This document shows positions 50,930 to 59,390 of a stretch of 64,000 bases of DNA, piece by piece. The DNA comes from Nocardioides luteus (GTDB lineage Bacteria > Actinomycetota > Actinomycetes > Propionibacteriales > Nocardioidaceae), in NCBI RefSeq assembly GCF_015752315.1, contig NZ_JADOVJ010000001.1, positions 1,473,501-1,537,500 on the forward strand. Direction: 5' to 3'. The notes beneath the pieces were generated by a model. It saw only the letters and a program-made list of their open reading frames with translations. It searched no databases and was not told the origin of the DNA. The first letter of the stretch is position 1. The number at the start of each line of letters is the position of its first letter. Position numbers and translations under genes: made by a program.

Positions 50930-51846
50930 CGCTGCACCATCCGGGTTTCGAGGCGACCCATGCCATGGATCTCTGCCACAACGACATCGCCCGGAGCCAA
51001 CCACTCCTGACGGGGGAAGCCGACGCCTGCCGGCGTGCCGGTCAGGATGACGTCGCCGGGCTCGAGCTGGACGATTCGGCTCGCGGCAGCGATCTGCGCT
51101 GCGACGCTCACCACCATGTCGGCCGTGGAGCTCTCTTGCTTCACGACGCCGTTGACGCTCAGCCGCAGGCCGACCTGCTGGGGGTCTTCGACGAACCAGT
51201 GCGGAAGGACGCCCGGCCCCAGCGGCAAGAAGCCGTCGAGTGCCTTGTGGCTGACCCAGTCCCACTCGAACGCAGGAAAGACTGCGCCATTGCGATGGAA
51301 GAGCCCGCGTGCCGACAGGTCATTGGCGATGGTGTAGCCGGCGACGTGGGCGAGCGCCTGGTCGAGCGGAATGTCGCGGCCGCCCTTTCCGATGACCACC
51401 GCGAGCTCGACCTCCCAGTCGACATTCCAGCCGTGCTCCGGGGAGGCGATCGCGACCTGGGCACCGGGCCCGACAACCGTCGTGGTCGGTGGCTTGAAGA
51501 AGAAGTAGGGCTCCGCGTCCGGTGACGGCCGCTCCGTGCCCATCTCCTCGGTGTGGCTGTAGTAGTTGGCGCCCGCGCAGAGCACCTTCCGCGGATAGGT
51601 CAAGGGAGCGTGCAGCTCGGCGTCCGGCACGACCACGAGGTCGGCAGCGGTCAACGCGCGGAGGACAGGCTCTACCGCCGCCCAGTCGTCGAGCAGCGCC
51701 AGGAGCGGGCGCTCGGCGAAGGCGTCCGGCAGGCGGTGCACCTTGCCGTCAGCCATGACGCCGGTGAAAGCGCGGGCTGGCGCAACGGTGTCCTCGCCGC
51801 CAGTGGGCGAGGTGTACTGAACGAGGGTGAAGCTGGGGCTGGTCAT
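50926..51846 (-). CDS. Fumarylacetoacetate-hydrolase family protein
   Basis: 306 residues of the FAH fold: VLCAGANYYSHTEEMG, DWEVELAVVIGKGGRDIP with the metal-binding acidic residues, IANDLSARGLFHR and the terminal LEPGDVILTGTPAGVGFPR. Members hydrolyse or decarboxylate ring-cleavage products (acylpyruvates, oxalocrotonate). It is divergent from the extradiol dioxygenase gene at 52037, with an operator on each side, so it may process that enzyme's product. ATG 51846 follows GAGAGG. Confidence 0.85.
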   Translation of the reverse strand: MTSPSFTLVQYTSPTGGEDTVAPARAFTGVMADGKVHRLPDAFAERPLLALLDDWAAVEPVLRALTAADLVVVPDAELHAPLTYPRKVLCAGANYYSHTEEMGTERPSPDAEPYFFFKPPTTTVVGPGAQVAIASPEHGWNVDWEVELAVVIGKGGRDIPLDQALAHVAGYTIANDLSARGLFHRNGAVFPAFEWDWVSHKALDGFLPLGPGVLPHWFVEDPQQVGLRLSVNGVVKQESSTADMVVSVAAQIAAASRIVQLEPGDVILTGTPAGVGFPRQEWLAPGDVVVAEIHGMGRLETRMVQR

Positions 51847-51874
51847 GGCGATCCTCTCGCGCCGGAGTGTGACG

Positions 51875-51888
51875 AAGTGCACACACTT
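51875..51888 (-). promoter_or_regulatory. Island operator copy 4
   Basis: AAGTGCACACACTT on the plus strand (AAGTGTGTGCACTT on the minus strand) with AAGTG/CACTT inverted arms and a 4-base spacer, 29 bases before the FAH-family gene start. Confidence 0.65.
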
Positions 51889-51986
51889 TGACATCGGCGG
51901 GGGCCCTGAACGTGCCACCTGTGACGTGGATTCCGCAGGGCGAAATACGTGATCGCCTGCCTTGGGTGCTGCGAACGGGGAGCGCA

Positions 51987-52000
51987 AAGTGTGTGCACAT
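51987..52000 (+). promoter_or_regulatory. Island operator copy 5
   Basis: AAGTGTGTGCACAT, one base from copy 4 in its core, 37 bases before the extradiol dioxygenase ATG. Copies 4 and 5 serve the two divergent promoters. Confidence 0.65.
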
Positions 52001-52036
52001 TCACAGCCGTCGCTGCGCACCCCGAGGGAGTTCACC

Positions 52037-52945
52037 ATGCGCGTTCAAGGCCTCCTGCACTACGGACTACAAGTGCCCTCCCTTGAGGTGGGCCACGACT
52101 TCTACACCGACTTCGGCCTCCAGATCTCCGAACGCGACAACGCTCTTGCTGTGCGTTGCGAGGGTCGCGATCTGGACCAGACGGTGCTCATCGAGGGACC
52201 CCGCAAGCAGTTGCAGTTCGTCGCGTTCGCCGTCGACGCCGACTCTTTGCCTGAGTGGCAGCGCAGGATCGAGGGCGCCGGGATCAAGCTGGCTGACGCC
52301 CCTCTCGCGGCTGCAGAGGGCGGCTTGTGGTTCCGCGACCCCGAGGGAGTCCTCGTCAACCTCCGTGAGGACGCGCTCGCTCCGTGGCGCAAGGCCGCCC
52401 CGGAGGAGTCGCAGTTCAACTTCGGCGACGACATCCAGCGGGTCGATCGCGCGCGTTGGCTCGAGGCCGACGCGCCCGCCTCGCCGCGCCGGCTCAGCCA
52501 CATGTTGATGTTCAGCTCGGATATCGACCGCTCGGAGAGGTTCTACGCTGACCTGCTCGGTCTGAAGCTCTCCGACAAGATCACCGGCGCCGCGACCTTC
52601 ATGAATTCCGGCCCCGGCGACCACCACGTTTTCGGCTTCATCCGCAGCACCCATCCCGGCCTGCACCACTCCAGTTGGGAAGTCACCAACTTCGACCAGA
52701 TGGCAGTCGGTGCCCGCACGATGCAGGAGCGCGGTCACCAGGAGGGCTGGGGCCTGGGTCGGCACACCCTCGGGTCGAATCTCTTCCACTACATCCGCGA
52801 CCCGTGGGGCAGCTGGATCGAGTACAGCGCCGACATGGACCGCATCACCGACGACTGGCAGGCCAACGAATGGGATGCCCCTCCGGCGGTGTGGTGTCCG
52901 ATTCCTCCGGAGACCTTCATGCAGAACTTCGAGGAGACGAGCTGA
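52037..52945 (+). CDS. Extradiol ring-cleavage dioxygenase (VOC superfamily, type I)
   Basis: 302 residues with two VOC domains. The C-terminal domain carries the iron triad: His in RRLSHMLMFSSDI, His in GLHHSSWEV and Glu in GSWIEYSADMD, as in catechol 2,3-dioxygenase and BphC-type enzymes. The N-terminal domain (RVQGLLHYGLQVPSLEVGHDFY) is non-catalytic. It would cleave a catechol-type ring next to the hydroxyls. SD GAGGGAG before ATG 52037. It is followed two bases later by the gentisate dioxygenase gene. Confidence 0.86.
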   Translation: MRVQGLLHYGLQVPSLEVGHDFYTDFGLQISERDNALAVRCEGRDLDQTVLIEGPRKQLQFVAFAVDADSLPEWQRRIEGAGIKLADAPLAAAEGGLWFRDPEGVLVNLREDALAPWRKAAPEESQFNFGDDIQRVDRARWLEADAPASPRRLSHMLMFSSDIDRSERFYADLLGLKLSDKITGAATFMNSGPGDHHVFGFIRSTHPGLHHSSWEVTNFDQMAVGARTMQERGHQEGWGLGRHTLGSNLFHYIRDPWGSWIEYSADMDRITDDWQANEWDAPPAVWCPIPPETFMQNFEETS

Positions 52946-52947
52946 CG

Positions 52948-54072
52948 ATGACGACCGACGTACGTCCGGACAGCCCAGTGCACATCACGATGGTCGATGG
53001 GCCCGGGCAACCGCCCGCGACCCCCGAGCTCGCGAAGCTCTATCGCGAGTTCGAATCCGAGTTGTTGGTGCCGCTGTGGACCGAGATCGGCGACCTGATG
53101 CCGACCGACCCGAGATCCCGCGCCGTGGCCCACCGCTGGCGGTGGGACCGGCTCCGCGAGATGGCTGGCGCCGCGGGGAAGCTCGTGCCAATCGGACGCG
53201 GCGGCGAGCGCCGGGCCATTGCCCTCGCCAACCCGGGCCTGGGAGGCCGCCCGTTCGCGACGCCCACGCTCTGGGCGGCGATCCAGTATCTCAATCCCGG
53301 CGAGGATGCCCCGGTTCACCGCCACACCCAGCACGCCTTCCGCTTCGTGATCGAGGGAGAGGGAGTGTGGACCGTCGTCAACGACGACCCCGTCTCGATG
53401 AAACGTGGAGACTTCTTGCCGCAGGCCGGATGGGCCTGGCATGGCCACCACAACATCAGCAAGTCGTCGATGGCGTGGATCGACGGTCTCGACATTCCGT
53501 TTCAATACCAGACTGATGCGACCTTCTTCCAGTTCGGTCCTGACGAGGTTCCTACGCGCCAGGCACCCGACCGGTCGCAGTCGGAGCGGCTCTGGGGTCA
53601 CGCGGGACTCCGCCCGCTGACTCACCTCGCTCCTGCCCCGGCCTCCCCGCTGCTGGCCTACCGATGGGAGAACACCGACCGCGCGCTCGATGACCAGCTT
53701 GCCTTGGAGAAGGAGGGCTACGCCGCGACCTTAGAGCCCGGTCACGCGGCCGTCCGCTTCACGAACCCGACGAGCGGCGCCGACGTCCTCCCGACCGTTC
53801 GCGCGGAGTTCCATCGGCTGGCGCCCGGTACCGCGACATCCACCTCCCGTGAGGTGGGCTCGTCGGTCTATACGGTGTTCGAGGGGGAGGGGCGGGTTGC
53901 CGTGGGCTCGGCTTCTTGGCATGTCGAGCGGGGTGATCTGTTCGTCGTCCCCTCCTGGCAGGCGCTCCGGCTCGAGTCCGACAGCGGCATGGACCTGTTC
54001 CGGTTCAGCGACACCCCGATCTTCGAGCGGCTCGACCTGGATCGCCGCCACGTCGAGGAGATTCAGGCATGA
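52948..54072 (+). CDS. Gentisate 1,2-dioxygenase
   Basis: 374 residues, bicupin. The N-terminal cupin holds the iron histidines in PVHRHTQHAFRFVIEGEG and a later His in WAWHGHHN; the preceding PTLWAAIQYLNPGE is typical of gentisate dioxygenases. The second cupin (about 270-360, VYTVFEGEGRVAVGS) lacks the histidines, as usual. It opens gentisate to maleylpyruvate. It is followed by overlapping genes for the two next steps, which supports the function. Confidence 0.9.
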   Translation: MTTDVRPDSPVHITMVDGPGQPPATPELAKLYREFESELLVPLWTEIGDLMPTDPRSRAVAHRWRWDRLREMAGAAGKLVPIGRGGERRAIALANPGLGGRPFATPTLWAAIQYLNPGEDAPVHRHTQHAFRFVIEGEGVWTVVNDDPVSMKRGDFLPQAGWAWHGHHNISKSSMAWIDGLDIPFQYQTDATFFQFGPDEVPTRQAPDRSQSERLWGHAGLRPLTHLAPAPASPLLAYRWENTDRALDDQLALEKEGYAATLEPGHAAVRFTNPTSGADVLPTVRAEFHRLAPGTATSTSREVGSSVYTVFEGEGRVAVGSASWHVERGDLFVVPSWQALRLESDSGMDLFRFSDTPIFERLDLDRRHVEEIQA

Positions 54073-54893
54073 GGCTTGCGACACTACGGACTGGCGAAGG
54101 CCCGCGCGCTGCTCGCGTCGAGCACGATCGATACGTCGGTCTGGAAGCGACCGATGTGGGCGCGCTCCTCGAGATGGAGGGATGGCAGGAGCGGGCGGCC
54201 GCTGACGGGCCGGCGTACCCGTTGGACACCGAGCTCGACGTCGTCATCCCTCGGCCCGGAAAGATCCTTTGCGTGGGCCTGAACTACCGCAGCCACATCC
54301 TGGAGATGGGCCGACCGCTTCCGGAGTTCCCGACGCTGTTCGCCAAGTTCGCTGACACGCTCATCGGGCCCCGGGACGCTATCGAGCTCCCGGCCGAGTC
54401 TGAGGAGGTCGACTGGGAGGCGGAGCTGGTCGTCGTCATCGGGGCGACGGTTAGGCGCGCCGATGAGGAGGAAGCGACGGCCGCGATCGCGGGATTCACC
54501 GTGATGAACGATGTCTCGGTACGGGACTGGCAGTTCCGCACCCGTGAGTGGCTCCAGGGCAAGAACTTCGAACGCTCGACGCCGCTGGGCCCGGTTGTTG
54601 CAACACCGGACGAGCTGCCAGGCGGCGTACGTCCGGCCGTGCCCATCAGTGCCACCGTCGCGGGGGAGAAGATGCAAGGGGCTGACACGTCCGACCTGCT
54701 CTTCGACCCGGTCGATCTCGTCCGCTACGTGTCGTCGATGATCACCCTGCGGCCCGGCGATGTCATCGCGACCGGGACGCCCGGTGGCGTTGGCCACGCG
54801 CGCAAGCCACCCCGCTATCTGCAAGACGGCGAGGTCGTGACGATGGAGGTCGGTGGCATCGGACGCCTCGACAACAAGGCAGTCCGAACTTGA
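54069..54893 (+). CDS. Fumarylpyruvate hydrolase (FAH family)
   Basis: 274 residues. KILCVGLNYRSHILEMG, DWEAELVVVIGATVRRA with metal ligands, TVMNDVSVRDWQFRTREWLQGKNFE and LRPGDVIATGTPGGVGHAR mark an FAH-fold hydrolase. Between the gentisate dioxygenase and maleylpyruvate isomerase genes it most likely cleaves fumarylpyruvate to fumarate and pyruvate. ATG 54069 overlaps the dioxygenase stop, and its own stop overlaps the next start (TTGA). Confidence 0.87.
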   Translation: MRLATLRTGEGPRAARVEHDRYVGLEATDVGALLEMEGWQERAAADGPAYPLDTELDVVIPRPGKILCVGLNYRSHILEMGRPLPEFPTLFAKFADTLIGPRDAIELPAESEEVDWEAELVVVIGATVRRADEEEATAAIAGFTVMNDVSVRDWQFRTREWLQGKNFERSTPLGPVVATPDELPGGVRPAVPISATVAGEKMQGADTSDLLFDPVDLVRYVSSMITLRPGDVIATGTPGGVGHARKPPRYLQDGEVVTMEVGGIGRLDNKAVRT

Positions 54894-55483
54894 GAACCCG
54901 GTCCCACGAGTGGGTCGAGGAAGCTACGCAGCTCTTCTTCGACGGCGTCGATCGGCTCGATGACGCAGACTTCGCCGCACCTACCGGGCTTTCCGGCTGG
55001 AGCAGGAGCCACTTGATCGCCCACGTGCACTTCAACGCGCTGGCTCTGCGCCGGCTCGCTCGATGGGCCGCCACCGGAGATCCCCATCCCATGTACGCCT
55101 CCCGCGAACAGCGGAACGGAGAGATCGAGTCTGGGAGCCGGCTCGCGCCGACGTCACTCCGCCTCATCGCGCGTGGCTCCGCTGACCGGCTCACCGAGGA
55201 CCTCGCGGCCCTGAGCGAGGAATCCTGGCTCCGTGAGGTCGACACCGCGCAGGGCAGGACTGTTCCCGCAACCGAGATCCCTTGGCTACGGGCCAGGGAA
55301 GTCGCGATCCACGCGGTGGACCTCGGGATCGGGATCACCTTCGACGACCTGCCCGACGACTTCGTCGAAGCGTTGCTCGTCGATGTCGTACGTCGGCGAG
55401 CGAACCTCGGTGAGGGCCGGCACCTTGCCGCCTGGCTGACCGGGCGGGAGCATGCTCCGCCTCCGCTCGGCCCCTGGCTCTAG
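54890..55483 (+). CDS. Mycothiol-dependent maleylpyruvate isomerase
   Basis: 197 residues of the DinB-like MDMPI family. LSGWSRSHLIAHVHFNALALRRL carries a zinc-binding His, and EVAIHAVDLGIGITFDDLPDDF supplies the other ligands. It isomerises maleylpyruvate to fumarylpyruvate with mycothiol, a thiol of actinobacteria, completing the gentisate pathway together with the two preceding genes. TTG 54890 overlaps the hydrolase stop, indicating translational coupling. Confidence 0.9.
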   Translation: MRTRSHEWVEEATQLFFDGVDRLDDADFAAPTGLSGWSRSHLIAHVHFNALALRRLARWAATGDPHPMYASREQRNGEIESGSRLAPTSLRLIARGSADRLTEDLAALSEESWLREVDTAQGRTVPATEIPWLRAREVAIHAVDLGIGITFDDLPDDFVEALLVDVVRRRANLGEGRHLAAWLTGREHAPPPLGPWL

Positions 55484-55494
55484 CGCAGTCCGGG

Positions 55495-55866
55495 TCAGTC
55501 GTGGTGTCCGGTGTAAGGAAGCGGTACGCCGTCCGCGTCCGTTGGCGCACCGGCCCAGACCCGGAGCGCGTCCATGGCCGGTTGCAACGCTTCTCCGCGT
55601 GCCGTCAGGCGGTAGGTGACGCCGACCGGCGGACCAGGTTCGACGAGGCGCTCGACCAGTCCAATCTCCTGAAGCTCGGTGAGCCGCTCACTGAGCATGC
55701 GCTTGGACATCTGCGGCACCGCGCGCATCAGCTCATTGAATCGTGCCGGACGCTGCAGCAGCAGGTCGACCAGCAAGCCGGTCCAGCGCTTGCCCAGCAC
55801 CTCGAACGCGTCCGCCGTGTAGCTGCATGCGTGCAAGTCCAGCGAGGGCTCCATGACCACCAGCAT
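55495..55866 (-). CDS. HxlR-family transcriptional regulator
   Basis: 123 residues with the HxlR signature: one early Cys in HACSYTADAFEVLGKRWTG, then the winged HTH RFNELMRAVPQMSKRMLSERLTELQEIGLVER. The Cys may sense redox or electrophiles. It is divergent from the isochorismatase-like gene. An in-frame ATG at 55854 is an alternative start; neither has a clear SD. Confidence 0.85.
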   Translation of the reverse strand: MLVVMEPSLDLHACSYTADAFEVLGKRWTGLLVDLLLQRPARFNELMRAVPQMSKRMLSERLTELQEIGLVERLVEPGPPVGVTYRLTARGEALQPAMDALRVWAGAPTDADGVPLPYTGHHD

Positions 55867-55973
55867 AACGAGTGGTGAGAAACTTCCCGACCTGGGAATT
55901 ATTGAGTACTAGGTAATGTTAAGTAACCATCCAGCCCGGAGTGCTGGCTACAAATGAAATCAAGGAGTTCATC

Positions 55974-56624
55974 ATGTCCACGAAGTCGTACCCTGCCGAT
56001 CGCCTCTCTGGCGATCGTGCGGCGATCCTGCTCGTCGACCATCAGGTCGGTCTGATCCTCGGGGTCGAGGACCACGACAAGGAGGAGCTGCGGCGCAATG
56101 TCCTGGCCCTCGCCAAGGCCGCCAAGGCACACGACCTGCCGGTGATCCTCAGCACCAGTGCCGATGACGGCCCCAATGGGCCGATCCTGCCCGAGCTGCT
56201 CGCGCTCCTTCCGGATGCCCAGCTGATCCGTCGTCCCGGCGAGATCGACGCGTTCGACAACGAGGAGTTCAAGTCGGCCGTGCGGGAACTCGGCCGCGAC
56301 CAGCTCATCATCGCCGGCATCAGCACCGATGTCTGCGTGTCGTTCGCGTCGCTCTCCGCCGTTGCCGAGGGTTACACGGTGCACGCGGTTACCGACGCCT
56401 CCGGCACCTGGAGCACGCTCGCCGCCGACGCTGCCATCACCCGGATGCACGACGCCGGCGTGACGATCAATAGCACCGTCGCGGTCGCTGCCGAACTGCA
56501 GCGTGACTGGCGCCTGCCCGGTGGCTACGAGACTGCCGAGCTGATGGCGTCCAACGCGCTGCCGTTCTACGGCTCGCTGGTCACCTTCGTGACGCAGCAG
56601 GCTGAGGCCACCGCCGACGCCTGA
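55974..56624 (+). CDS. Isochorismatase-like cysteine hydrolase (YcaC-type)
   Basis: 216 residues. Catalytic Asp in AILLVDHQVGLI and Cys in GISTDVCVSFAS; the block RRPGEIDAFDNEEFKSAV matches the YcaC subgroup, whose substrates are poorly known. ATG 55974 has AAGGAG eight bases upstream. Divergent from hxlR; the 107-base gap has AT-rich repeated elements (GTAATGTTAAGTAAC) that may be the HxlR operator. Confidence 0.83.
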   Translation: MSTKSYPADRLSGDRAAILLVDHQVGLILGVEDHDKEELRRNVLALAKAAKAHDLPVILSTSADDGPNGPILPELLALLPDAQLIRRPGEIDAFDNEEFKSAVRELGRDQLIIAGISTDVCVSFASLSAVAEGYTVHAVTDASGTWSTLAADAAITRMHDAGVTINSTVAVAAELQRDWRLPGGYETAELMASNALPFYGSLVTFVTQQAEATADA

Positions 56625-56635
56625 GTACGCCCGCA

Positions 56636-56668
56636 GGTCGGCCCGACGACAGATCCGTCGGGCCGACC
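56636..56668 (+). terminator. Strong hairpin after the YcaC-like gene
   Basis: GGTCGGCCCGACG and CGTCGGGCCGACC form a perfect 13-bp stem around a 7-nt loop; no T tract. It separates the hydrolase gene from the flavin-dependent oxidoreductase gene. Confidence 0.7.
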
Positions 56669-56695
56669 GCGGCAATTCGGCATCAAGGAGGAGTC

Positions 56696-57559
56696 ATGAC
56701 ACTTCCCATCATCTTCGGGGCGAACATCGACCCCCTGTGGAACGAGCCCGGCGAGCCGTTGCGACTGGCGCGGTTCGCCGAGTCGCTCGGCCTTGACCTG
56801 GTGACCATTCAAGATCACCCCTATCAACCGAGGTTCTTCGAGACCTGGACGCTGCTCACTCACCTGGCTGCGGGCACGGAGTCGATCGACTTCGTCCCGA
56901 CTGTGCTCAACCTGCCGTTACGGCCTCCCGCGATGCTGGCCAAGGCGGCGGCGTCCCTGGATCTTCTCTCGGGCGGGCGCGTGCGGCTCGGGCTTGGCGC
57001 GGGCGGCTTCTACGACCCGATCGTGGCGATGGACGGTCCTCGTCGCACCGCGGGAGAGTCGGTCGATGCTCTCAGTGAGGGCATCGATGTCATCCGGGCG
57101 ATGTGGAGTGGTGAGCGCGCAGTGCGGTACGACGGCACGCACTATCACCTTCGGGGTGTGCACCCGGGTCCGACGCCGCACGGCAACCCCGGCATCTGGC
57201 TGGGCGCCTACGGTCCGAGGATGCTCGAGCTGACCGGGGCCAAGGCAGACGGCTGGCTTCCGTCGCACGGCTACCTTCCCCTAGAGAAAGTGCCGGCGTC
57301 GATCGCCCGCATCAAGGAGTCGGCCGAGCGCGCGGGGCGTGACCCGAACCTCCTGCGCATGGTGCATAACATCGCCGGGGCCATCGGGCCGGAGTCAGCC
57401 ACGCCGTTCGGTGGGTCGGTCGACCAGTGGATCGACCAGCTCGTCTCGCTCGTGCGGGCGGGCATGAACGGGTTCGCCCTGTGGCCCGCGGGCGACGTCG
57501 AACAGCAGCTCGCTGTGTTCGCGCAGGAGGTCGCACCGGCCGTGCGCGCAGCGATCTGA
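56696..57559 (+). CDS. LLM-class flavin-dependent oxidoreductase
   Basis: 287 residues of the luciferase-like monooxygenase family (F420- or FMN-dependent). LARFAESLGLDLVTIQDHPYQ at the N-terminus, LDLLSGGRVRLGLGAGGF and IWLGAYGPRMLELTGAKADGWLPS are typical. In actinobacteria many members use F420; the substrate here is unknown. SD AAGGAGGAG precedes ATG 56696. Confidence 0.83.
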   Translation: MTLPIIFGANIDPLWNEPGEPLRLARFAESLGLDLVTIQDHPYQPRFFETWTLLTHLAAGTESIDFVPTVLNLPLRPPAMLAKAAASLDLLSGGRVRLGLGAGGFYDPIVAMDGPRRTAGESVDALSEGIDVIRAMWSGERAVRYDGTHYHLRGVHPGPTPHGNPGIWLGAYGPRMLELTGAKADGWLPSHGYLPLEKVPASIARIKESAERAGRDPNLLRMVHNIAGAIGPESATPFGGSVDQWIDQLVSLVRAGMNGFALWPAGDVEQQLAVFAQEVAPAVRAAI

Positions 57560-57579
57560 GTACGTTGACCCGGCATACG

Positions 57580-57616
57580 ACACGAGTTCCCGGCGCAAAG
57601 CGCGGGGGACTCGTGT
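57580..57616. terminator. Bidirectional terminator
   Basis: ACACGAGTTCCCGGCG pairs with CGCGGGGGACTCGTGT (a few mismatches) across a short loop, between the convergent LLM and SDR genes. Confidence 0.82.
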
Positions 57617-57623
57617 TCTGTGC

Positions 57624-58451
57624 TCAGGCGTACAGCGCTGCGATCCGCCGCGACTCCGCGTCGTCACGCCACCCGGCGGTGGCACCGCCGTCGATACAGA
57701 TGTTCTGGCCGGTCACCCAGCCTGATTCGTCGGAGGCCAGATAGAGCGCCAGGTAGGCGATGTCGTCACTGGTGCCGGCGCGCTGGATGAGTTTGTTGCC
57801 GAGTTGCCAGGCCTTGGCCTGTGGGTCGACGACCGCATCCGTAGCCGGTGTAGCGACGAACCCGGGGGAGATCGCGTTCACCCGCACACCGAACTCGCCG
57901 CCCTCCGCCGCCAGCGACCTGGTCATCGCCACGACGGCGCCCTTGGCGGCGGAGTGCGCCACCTGGCCGAGCGGCGCGATGCCGCGCAATGCCGAGTAGG
58001 ACGCCGTGTTGATGACGACCCCACCGCCGTCACACAGATACGGCCACGCGACACTCGTCGTGTTGAAGATGATGTTGAGTTCGACGTCCATCACGTGACG
58101 CCAGAGTTCCTGGGTCATCCTCGCAAATGGAGCGAACCCATATCCCGCGCCGTTGTTGTACAGCACGTCGATCCCGCCCAACTCGGTCGCTGCCCGCTCT
58201 ACCCACGCGGCTGCGGCATCGGCGTCGCTGAGATCGACGTCGAACCCACGAGCATCAAGACCGTCGGCACGGCACTGCTCGGCGGTGCGTTCGGCGGCAC
58301 CAGTTTGGATGTCGCAACCGATCACCGTCGCGCCGTGCTCGGCGAAGAGTCGTTGCGCTGCTGCGCCCTGGCCGCCGGCTGTGCCCGTGATGAGAACTCG
58401 CTTGCCCTCGAGACGTCCTGGGTGCAGCCCGGCAGGTTCCTGGTTTGTCAT
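57624..58451 (-). CDS. Short-chain dehydrogenase with His at the Tyr position
   Basis: 275 residues. Cofactor motif VLITGTAGGQGAAAQRLF, NNGAG, and C-terminal VTGQNICIDGGATAGW. The catalytic pattern reads AHSAAKG: the usual Tyr of Y-x-x-x-K is His (CAC), while the Lys and the upstream Ser (NTASYS) remain. It may be an SDR subgroup with HxxxK, or altered in activity. It is co-transcribed with the second SDR gene 18 bases upstream. Substrate unknown. Confidence 0.8.
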   Translation of the reverse strand: MTNQEPAGLHPGRLEGKRVLITGTAGGQGAAAQRLFAEHGATVIGCDIQTGAAERTAEQCRADGLDARGFDVDLSDADAAAAWVERAATELGGIDVLYNNGAGYGFAPFARMTQELWRHVMDVELNIIFNTTSVAWPYLCDGGGVVINTASYSALRGIAPLGQVAHSAAKGAVVAMTRSLAAEGGEFGVRVNAISPGFVATPATDAVVDPQAKAWQLGNKLIQRAGTSDDIAYLALYLASDESGWVTGQNICIDGGATAGWRDDAESRRIAALYA

Positions 58452-58469
58452 TGATCCTCCTTGATCCGG

Positions 58470-59228
58470 TTAGTTGGCCAGGAAGCCGCCGTCGACGGCG
58501 AGTGCCTCGCCGTGCACAAAGGCCGCCTCGTCCGACAGCAGCCAGGCCACGGCAGAAGCGACCTCAGCAGGCTCGCCGAAACGGTTCAGCAGATGCCGCT
58601 CACGAAGGCGGGCGAAGTGCGAGGAGAACTGCGGATCGTCGACCAGTCGCGCGATCATGGGCGTACGGATGATGCCTGGCAGGACGGCGTTGACCCTGAT
58701 GCCGAGCTGACCGTAATCGGCGGCAGCGGCCCTGGTCAGGCCGATGACGCCGTGCTTCGCGGCGACGTACTCCGCCGCGTTGGGGATCGCGACCTTTCCG
58801 AGCCCCGACGCGGTGTTCACGATGGAGCCCGCACCGGTCTCGAGTATCGCTCGCACCTCGTACTTGAGGCAGTTGAAGACGCCGGTGAGGTCGATCCGTA
58901 CGGCGCGGTCCCACTGCTCGGCAGTCAGGTCGTGGAGCGGCACGCCGCTCTGCTCGACGCCGGCGTTGTTGAAGGCTCCGTCGAGTCGACCGAAGCGTGC
59001 CACGACTTCGGCAACCATCTCCTCGACCTGTTCAGGGTCGCTGACGTCAGCGTTGAAGAGGTCCGCCGATCCGCCATCGGCGACGATGTCGTCTACAACG
59101 GCCTTGGCTGACGCATTGATGTCGACGAGCGCCACACTGGCGCCCAGGCGGGCTAGGTGGACGGCGGTGGCCGCTCCGATGCCGCCGCCTGCTCCGGTAA
59201 CGATGATGGTCTTCTCGCTCAATTCCAT
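58470..59228 (-). CDS. Short-chain dehydrogenase/reductase
   Basis: 252 residues, classical SDR: TIIVTGAGGGIGAATAVHL, FNNAGVEQS, IVNTASGLG with catalytic Ser, AEYVAAKHGV with intact Tyr and Lys, and FVHGEALAVDGGFLAN at the end. It is divergent from the MFS transporter gene with a palindrome between. A role in dehydrogenating a hydroxylated ring or side-chain intermediate is possible. Confidence 0.85.
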   Translation of the reverse strand: MELSEKTIIVTGAGGGIGAATAVHLARLGASVALVDINASAKAVVDDIVADGGSADLFNADVSDPEQVEEMVAEVVARFGRLDGAFNNAGVEQSGVPLHDLTAEQWDRAVRIDLTGVFNCLKYEVRAILETGAGSIVNTASGLGKVAIPNAAEYVAAKHGVIGLTRAAAADYGQLGIRVNAVLPGIIRTPMIARLVDDPQFSSHFARLRERHLLNRFGEPAEVASAVAWLLSDEAAFVHGEALAVDGGFLAN

Positions 59229-59320
59229 GCCGCGAGATTCCAACTCGTGGGTGTACGGCCACAAGCGCGTCAACACCATCTTCGGATGACCGGAATCCGT
59301 CCCCTCGGCGCGCGGACGAA

Positions 59321-59343
59321 CACATTCGGCATGGCGGAATGTG
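59321..59343. promoter_or_regulatory. Inverted repeat between SDR and MFS genes
   Basis: CACATTC and GAATGTG are perfect 7-base arms separated by 9 bases, 47 bases before the transporter ATG. A probable operator in the divergent intergenic region. Confidence 0.45.
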
Positions 59344-59390
59344 CCCGCGCTGGAGTGGTGAGGTCCTTCACGTCTGCAGATGGTGCTGCC

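Noticed and set aside
55974..56624. Isochorismatase of siderophore or salicylate synthesis
   Set aside because: No isochorismate synthase or NRPS genes nearby and the motifs match the YcaC subgroup.
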